From Brasilonema sp. CT11 (GTDB lineage Bacteria > Cyanobacteriota > Cyanobacteriia > Cyanobacteriales > Nostocaceae), in the NCBI RefSeq assembly GCF_017982655.1, contig NZ_JABXYX010000076.1:1-37030 (forward strand): a stretch of DNA of 37,030 nucleotides, read 5' to 3'. Position 1 is the first letter of the stretch. Each line of letters starts with the position of its first letter. Below, in pieces: positions 34,801 to 37,030 of this stretch. The position numbers were made by a program, and so were the translations under genes. The notes under the pieces were generated by a model. The model was not told where the DNA came from, did not search any database, and saw only the letters and a program-made list of their open reading frames with translations.

Positions 34801-34846
34801 TCTCATAGATTTTGCATTGAATGGCAACTCCAGGCAGGGTAATCAT
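28880..34846 (-). CDS. Ser/Thr kinase-AAA ATPase-GAF-PAS-histidine kinase
   Basis: A giant hybrid sensor kinase of about 1988 residues from the ATG at 34846, supported by AGGAGAG six bases before it. Order: Ser/Thr kinase domain (about 1-260) with HKD catalytic loop (131-133) and DFG (152-154); AAA/STAND-like ATPase with P-loop GYSGIGKS (343-350) and Walker B LVIFLDDLQWVD (about 468-479); a long helical TPR-like middle part; GAF domain (about 1320-1500); two PAS domains (about 1500-1795); HisKA_3 dimerisation helix with His1800 in MAREIHDTLAQ; and HATPase with DDGRGFG near 1938. The plan is common in filamentous cyanobacteria. No membrane helix, so it senses an internal or diffusible signal. 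The gene directly precedes a NarL-type response regulator (3-base step to its earliest start), a probable cognate pair. Confidence 0.92.
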   Translation of the reverse strand: MITLPGVAIQCKIYESSASLVYRGIRVQDGQAIVIKLLKQDYPSVQEITRYKQEYQITCSLNLEGVIKAYNQQKYQRTLVIFLEDFGGESLEYWMRQRPETFCPMPISTFLPLAIDVTKILGRIHTANVIHKDINPGNIVLNPSTGVIKIIDFGIATQFNRTNPTFKSPHVLEGTLAYLSPEQTGRMNRLIDYRTDFYSLGVTFYELLTGQLPFPTTDILELVHCHIAKPPIPPHGLKNTIPQSVSDIILKLMAKNAEDRYQSAWGIKADLENCARQLETKGQINFIQLGLQDVSDQFQIPQELYGREAEVAALLAAFERVARRDDAERENIPASSEMLLVCGYSGIGKSALVQELYKPITAKRGYFVSGKCDQFQRNIPYSAIADALRKLVQQLLSEPDEQLQKWRSQLLNALGSNGQLIIDVIPEVELIVGKQPPVPEVGSTEAQNRFNLVFQKFIRACCSYEHPLVIFLDDLQWVDFATLRLIELISRDRAMQFLLLIGAYRDNEVTQIHPLLAVIEKLKQENVAIDQITLAPLEQGAVAQLIAETLHTSTELIAPLAELIWRKTNGNPYFTNEFLKTLYTEDLIVFNNQQHWEWDVAQIKAQNITDNVVELMIGKLKQLPEETQRILRLAACVGAEFDLATLSVICERPAVEIFAELTTVIQSELLLATSELDENLLIQNYKFSHDRVQQAAYALIDEEQLQHLHLQIGYRLLKSNELEARSTNLFEVVDHLNLGRDLVTNQQERDKIARLNLIAGQKAKKALAHSAALQYLTTGIELLATDSWQFQYTLTLTLHEEATEAAYLCGNVQQMEQWAIVVLEHADTVLDKTKVYETKMQTCMVQGRQIETVQIGLEVLELLGIALPETPIEVDVQRQLKEAADYFNAINVEDLLELPLMREPDKLAAMQILSSLVSACFQAAPSLLPLIVLEQANLSVRYGNTSFSTFAYATYGAIILNGIMGDFEAAYQFGKLALSLTERLDSKKLKPKVIEMVAAHLMHCKAHIRQTLLLLQEGYEIGLENGDLEFSTYSAVFKCAYMYFAGLELIKIESEIKKYSDILGQLKQQNMLAHICRLQQFICNLTKQLDNPACLVGSYYNEEQLLPIHIEANDRTNLYNLYLFKLILNYLFENALQAAECVSHAALYLDGVTGTFSVPLFYFYDSLVQVQLYQSVSSSEREHLLLKIISNQEKIQKWTHSAPVNFQHKYKLVEAEKARILGQFLEAEDLYEQAIQGARDNEYLQEEALAYELAAKHYLARGRAKIAQTYMNEAHYCYERWGATAKVKDLETRYPQLFPQSSTVADTPIHTISRTTSNTSHIAFDLAAVMKAAQAISSEIELEQLLTSLMQILIENAGAQTGCLLLENSGEWMIEAACELNDGAATCTTRVLQSIRLTNQLPKSIIQYVIRTHESLILNNAAREGDFINEPYIQHNQTQSLLCLPLLKQSKLVGVLYLENRLVTGAFTPARSQVLNLLSTQAAIAIENAKLYSKLRVSESQMTQFLEAIPVGIGIIDATGRPYYVNQRGIELMGKGVDPAATAEQLSEIYQFYVTGTDQIYPSERLPIIRALSGECIRTDDIDIRQNNVTIPSEAWGTPVFDEQGNVVYAIAAFQDITERKQAQKLLAEYNQTLEQQVTERTLLLSEEIQERQRVENALRQSEEQRRLAMNVGCIGSWDWNMVENTLDWDDNHIRLLGLVPGEVESSYQAWRDRVHPEEIDRIEQAITVSLETHTDFEAEYRVIHPDGSVHWLVGKGRGFYNEAGQHVRMLGVLIDISDRKSAEQASILEERNRMAREIHDTLAQSFTGILLQVGAATQVVADEPEATQAHLEMIDELARTGLAEARRSVAALRPQLLEEGNLENALHSLVTQMRSTIDTVLIYQTQGTAYALPADVENNLFRIGQEALTNAIKYACASEIRVELVYNETQCILRVKDDGRGFGVGSTQLSSGFGLLGMSERAERIGAQLMIQSQPGQGTEIIVTINP

Positions 34847-34898
34847 CCAACTCTCTCCTGAGGTAGGATATAAGCATACTGCCAATTATATAGTATTC

Positions 34899-34914
34899 AG
34901 GACTTACGCAACTC
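34899..34914 (+). repeat. Dispersed repeat terminus, copy 2
   Basis: CAGGACTTACGCAACT, identical to the minus-strand sequence at 466-481. Probably the edge of an insertion-sequence relic 53 bases upstream of the giant kinase gene. Confidence 0.5.
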
Positions 34915-35080
34915 TCACAAACAATGGCGCTTGCACTCTTGCGCCCGCGTCAAACAACTAGAAGACAAACATGGGAACGTCGGGACATTTTAGTTGCTGA
35001 ACGTGGAGGATTTGATAATAACCTATGTTTAATCTGTGGCGTGTCGTTTATCAAGTACTGTGAACGGGGTCTTACACGTA

Positions 35081-35158
35081 AAAAATTTGGGCAGGCTTAT
35101 AACTACGAATACCCGACTCCGCTGACAGATCAACAAACAAAAGCCTGCCCAAATTTTT
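35081..35158. repeat. 18-base perfect inverted repeat, 42-base loop
   Basis: AAAAATTTGGGCAGGCTT (35081-35098) and its exact reverse complement (35141-35158). The long GC-containing arms with AT ends resemble either the ends of a tiny non-autonomous element or a strong bidirectional hairpin. No gene ends next to it. Confidence 0.75.
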
Positions 35159-35378
35159 AGGGGACAATGCGTCGTCATCAAACACAATATACGAGTTATC
35201 ATTTATTTAGATGACATCTTTGACATTATCCCAAAGTAAACGTGGTGTTAGTTTTTCATTTTTGAGATAGGGGTTGATTAAATCAATTGCTAATCTGCTC
35301 TAAATGATCTGCCAAATTTGTGAAAGTATAACTAAAAGGTAGGAGTTCTCATCCTCCCACTGGCAGCCTGATAGATGT

Positions 35379-36017
35379 TCACTTGAAGGTAATTTTTCGT
35401 AACATGTTGATGTCGATGGTGATTGCCGTACCCTGGATTTGTCCACCTCTAAGGGGATAGTATGAGACAAATCCACGGCTTGGACTGTCGAAGAGATACC
35501 CACGAGGTGAGGCTGAAATTTTGCCCTGCTTGACTAAAGACATGAAGGCTGAAAGATATCTGCGTATACTTTGACGATTACCTAGGGTTGCGTTTGTATG
35601 GTTCTTAATCAGCATCATGAACAAGTCCAAGCTGCGGTTATCTTGTCCGTCAATTAAACTACCGTTTTCTAGGAATGAACTTGCTACGACTTTTCCATCA
35701 ATTTGTTGCACTTTGAACAGAGTATAAGAGCGCGATTCTTTCTTGGGATCGTTCACATAACAGACCCAATCACCGTCTGAGTTTTGTATAAAACCTTGTT
35801 GTGTAAGGTAGGAAAGCGGGGAATTGGTTGGTTGATTTGGTGGTTGATTTGGTGGAGTTGGCAATAAATCCGCTACTGGATCGAAAGAGCAAATTCTTTG
35901 CTGTGTTCTCTGTTGAGCAGTAGTGGGAACTCCTTCTGCTAGTGCCATAAAAGAAACAGTAGTAAACGCAGACGCAGAGACAGCGAATGCGCTAAGCAAA
36001 CGAATAATTATATTCAT
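35379..36017 (-). CDS. Secreted protein of unknown function
   Basis: A 212-residue protein with an N-terminal signal peptide (hydrophobic stretch about 4-26, probable cleavage after ALA in FMALAEG). A Pro/Asn/Gln-rich linker (53-66, PPNQPPNQP) follows. The folded part (about 68-212) has VCYVNDPKKESRSYTLFKV, GSLIDGQDNRSLDLFMML, and the C-terminal GFVSYYPLRGGQIQGTAI. Cys43 and Cys87 could form a disulfide. No catalytic motif was recognised. It is expected in the periplasm or outside the cell. The start ATG 36017 has AAGAAAG upstream. It stands alone between repeat-rich regions. I do not recognise the family. Confidence 0.65.
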   Translation of the reverse strand: MNIIIRLLSAFAVSASAFTTVSFMALAEGVPTTAQQRTQQRICSFDPVADLLPTPPNQPPNQPTNSPLSYLTQQGFIQNSDGDWVCYVNDPKKESRSYTLFKVQQIDGKVVASSFLENGSLIDGQDNRSLDLFMMLIKNHTNATLGNRQSIRRYLSAFMSLVKQGKISASPRGYLFDSPSRGFVSYYPLRGGQIQGTAITIDINMLRKITFK

Positions 36018-36457
36018 CTTTCTTATTTATAAGTAATTATTAGGACACATGAATCGTAGTGGTCAGGCGTCTTTTAGTTCTTAATACTTTAATTCAATTC
36101 CCTAATGCTCTTTCCGGAAAAAGTTTGAAAACACATTTTATCTATTTTGTTTGATTTTTTGTATAACTTTAAACGTTGGAAGAGAAAACAATTAGTAAAA
36201 ACCTAAGTAAGTCAGTGCAATAAAACCAAACTGTGTGAAGAAAAGTAAAGAAGGCTCAAACTCTTTCTCTCCCTGATCCCTACTCCCTGCTCCCTGCTTT
36301 ATTGCAAGAAGAATTATTTACGCCGACCTACTTATATATAGGAATCCTATTTGAGTTTTGAACAAGCTCCGTACATCCCAAGAGTGGCAAAATCAAAAGT
36401 AGTGTGTAAAATTATATTCTTTTATTCCATCAAATTGCTGGAGATTTGAATCTGGCA
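36018..36457. other. Intergenic region upstream of secreted-protein gene
   Basis: 440 bases without a supported gene. It contains the promoter region of the secreted-protein gene, an imperfect inverted-repeat element (36204-36335) with a TCCCTGC-type heptamer array, and an isolated TATAGGAATCCTAT palindrome near 36337. That palindrome resembles the ends of the elements at 12292 and 21049. Confidence 0.45.
36204..36335. repeat. MITE-like element with imperfect inverted ends
   Basis: The left end TAAGTAAGTCAGTG and the reverse complement of the right end, TAAGTAGGTCGGCG, match at 11 of 14 bases. Between them is a heptamer array TCCCTGA-TCCCTAC-TCCCTGC-TCCCTGC (36270-36297). No coding potential. 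Confidence 0.45.
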
Positions 36458-37030
36458 TTACTTTCTATTAAGAACATCATCACAAAGGTGACGATCTTCT
36501 TTAACATTGGGGTTGTTGTTCAGGTAATCAGAAGCCCAAGCACAACCACGTCTGAGTAAATCATCCAAATCCATATCCCATAGTTTCACTGTTTTGTCAT
36601 CACTTGCAGAAGCAATGGTTTTACTATCCGGGCTGAACACCACACTTATGACTGCATCGCTATGCCCAGTCAGGGTATGAAGTAACTGCCCGTCTAGATT
36701 CCACAGTTTCACTGTTTTGTCATCACTAGCTGTAGCAATGGTTTTACCATCCGGGCTGAACACCACACTTATGACTACATCGCTATGCCCAGTCAGGGTA
36801 TTACGTAACTGCCCGTCTAGATTCCACAGTTTCACTGTTTTGTCATCACTAGCTGTAGCAATGGTTTTACCATCCGGGCTGAACACCACACTTATGACTT
36901 TATCGCTATGCCCAGTCAAGGTATTACGTAACTGCCCGTCTAGATTCCACAGTTTCACTGTTTTGTCCACTATTGATGAAGCAATAGCTTTACCATCTTG
37001 GCTAAACACCTCACGCGATGCTCGAGCACT
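36458..37030 (-). CDS. WD40-repeat protein, C-terminal part (runs off window)
   Basis: The frame is open from the right window edge to the stop at 36458, so only the C-terminal end of about 190 residues is seen. It holds four WD40 blades of 41 residues (FSPDGKTIATASDDKTVKLW pattern, ending LTGHSD-VISVV). After the last blade comes the tail LDDLLRRGCAWASDYLNNNP and RHLCDDVL, characteristic of cyanobacterial nSTAND-WD40 proteins. The missing N-terminal part probably carries a STAND NTPase and an effector domain, as in other conflict-type sensors. Any internal start such as the GTG at 37009 would fall within a blade, so it is not used. The blades are almost identical in DNA sequence. Confidence 0.85.
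   Translation of the reverse strand, partial: SARASREVFSQDGKAIASSIVDKTVKLWNLDGQLRNTLTGHSDKVISVVFSPDGKTIATASDDKTVKLWNLDGQLRNTLTGHSDVVISVVFSPDGKTIATASDDKTVKLWNLDGQLLHTLTGHSDAVISVVFSPDSKTIASASDDKTVKLWDMDLDDLLRRGCAWASDYLNNNPNVKEDRHLCDDVLNRK
36582..36973 (-). repeat. 123-base tandem repeats (WD40 blades)
   Basis: An anchor sequence beginning AGTTTCACTGTTTTGTC recurs at 36582, 36705, 36828 and 36951, exactly 123 bases apart. Successive units differ at few positions, most of them in one or two codons of the loop next to GHSD. This suggests recent unit duplication or gene conversion. Confidence 0.9.

Larger units (their letters stand above)
34847..35378. other. Intergenic repeat-rich region
   Basis: About 530 bases without a supported gene. 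It contains the repeat terminus 34899-34914 and a strong inverted repeat (35081-35158). An open frame at 34924-35160 starts just inside the repeat terminus and ends inside the inverted repeat; its composition is not protein-like and it has no ribosome binding site. The kinase promoter must lie at the left end. Confidence 0.5.

Noticed and set aside
34924-35160. Plus-strand 78-residue open frame as a gene
   Set aside because: It begins next to a repeat terminus and ends inside an inverted repeat; no ribosome binding site and no recognisable domain.
36582-36973. 123-base repeats as a non-coding or CRISPR array
   Set aside because: The period equals 41 codons and the frame is open throughout with WD40 motifs; it is coding.

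Overview
The window looks like the chromosome of a filamentous, probably heterocyst-forming (Nostocales-type) cyanobacterium. Reasons: GCGATCGC (HIP1) octamers are scattered through many genes, heptamer tandem repeats and small palindromic elements fill the intergenic DNA, and the gene types are typical (CHAT, nSTAND and WD40 proteins, and a Ser/Thr kinase-AAA-GAF-PAS-histidine kinase giant). No rRNA, tRNA or CRISPR array was seen. Identifications come from reading the sequence; no database search was run.

Left edge (1-500): the start of an IS630-like transposase, a GC-rich 3' remnant of a zinc alcohol dehydrogenase, and what may be the first codons of an aldo/keto reductase. This is decayed, probably foreign DNA.

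Conflict-system operon (592-8037, minus strand): EAD1-CHAT protease, EAD1-VMAP, MoxR-type AAA+ ATPase, and a 1252-residue vWA-like/CHAT/nSTAND protein. This fits the vWA-MoxR-VMAP ternary conflict systems. The vWA component is fused here to a second CHAT protease and its own STAND NTPase, and the two EAD1 domains are nearly identical at DNA level. It is the strongest candidate for an interesting immune-like system.

Polyol region (8552-16942): a SorC-type regulator and a short-chain dehydrogenase on the minus strand, then a plus-strand operon of lipoprotein sugar-binding protein, two permeases, MalK-type ATPase and mannitol-2-dehydrogenase-type enzyme. Together they would import a sugar alcohol and oxidise it to a ketose under control of the SorC protein. 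Matching TTGAGC-containing sites lie upstream of the regulator and in the divergent promoter region. Several MITE-like elements sit between these genes.

Glycoconjugate cassette (17596-23066): GT2 glycosyltransferase, HAD phosphatase fused to a NodS-like methyltransferase, PIG-L deacetylase and acyl-CoA dehydrogenase-like protein, interrupted by a YhaV/PrlF toxin-antitoxin pair. The product is unknown.

Decay zone (23133-24294): no intact gene. It holds a coding remnant with its terminator, a GC-rich repeat, and the C-terminal remnant of a pyridine nucleotide-disulfide oxidoreductase.

Small-enzyme run (24295-27995, minus): DUF1348/NTF2-like protein, alpha/beta hydrolase with a degraded partial duplicate, SDR, cupin and a DsbA-like protein lacking the second active-site Cys. 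A NarL-type response regulator and a giant hybrid kinase follow (28238-34846) and form a two-component pair.

Right edge (34847-37030): repeat DNA, a secreted protein of unknown function, and the C-terminal end of a WD40 protein that continues beyond the window.
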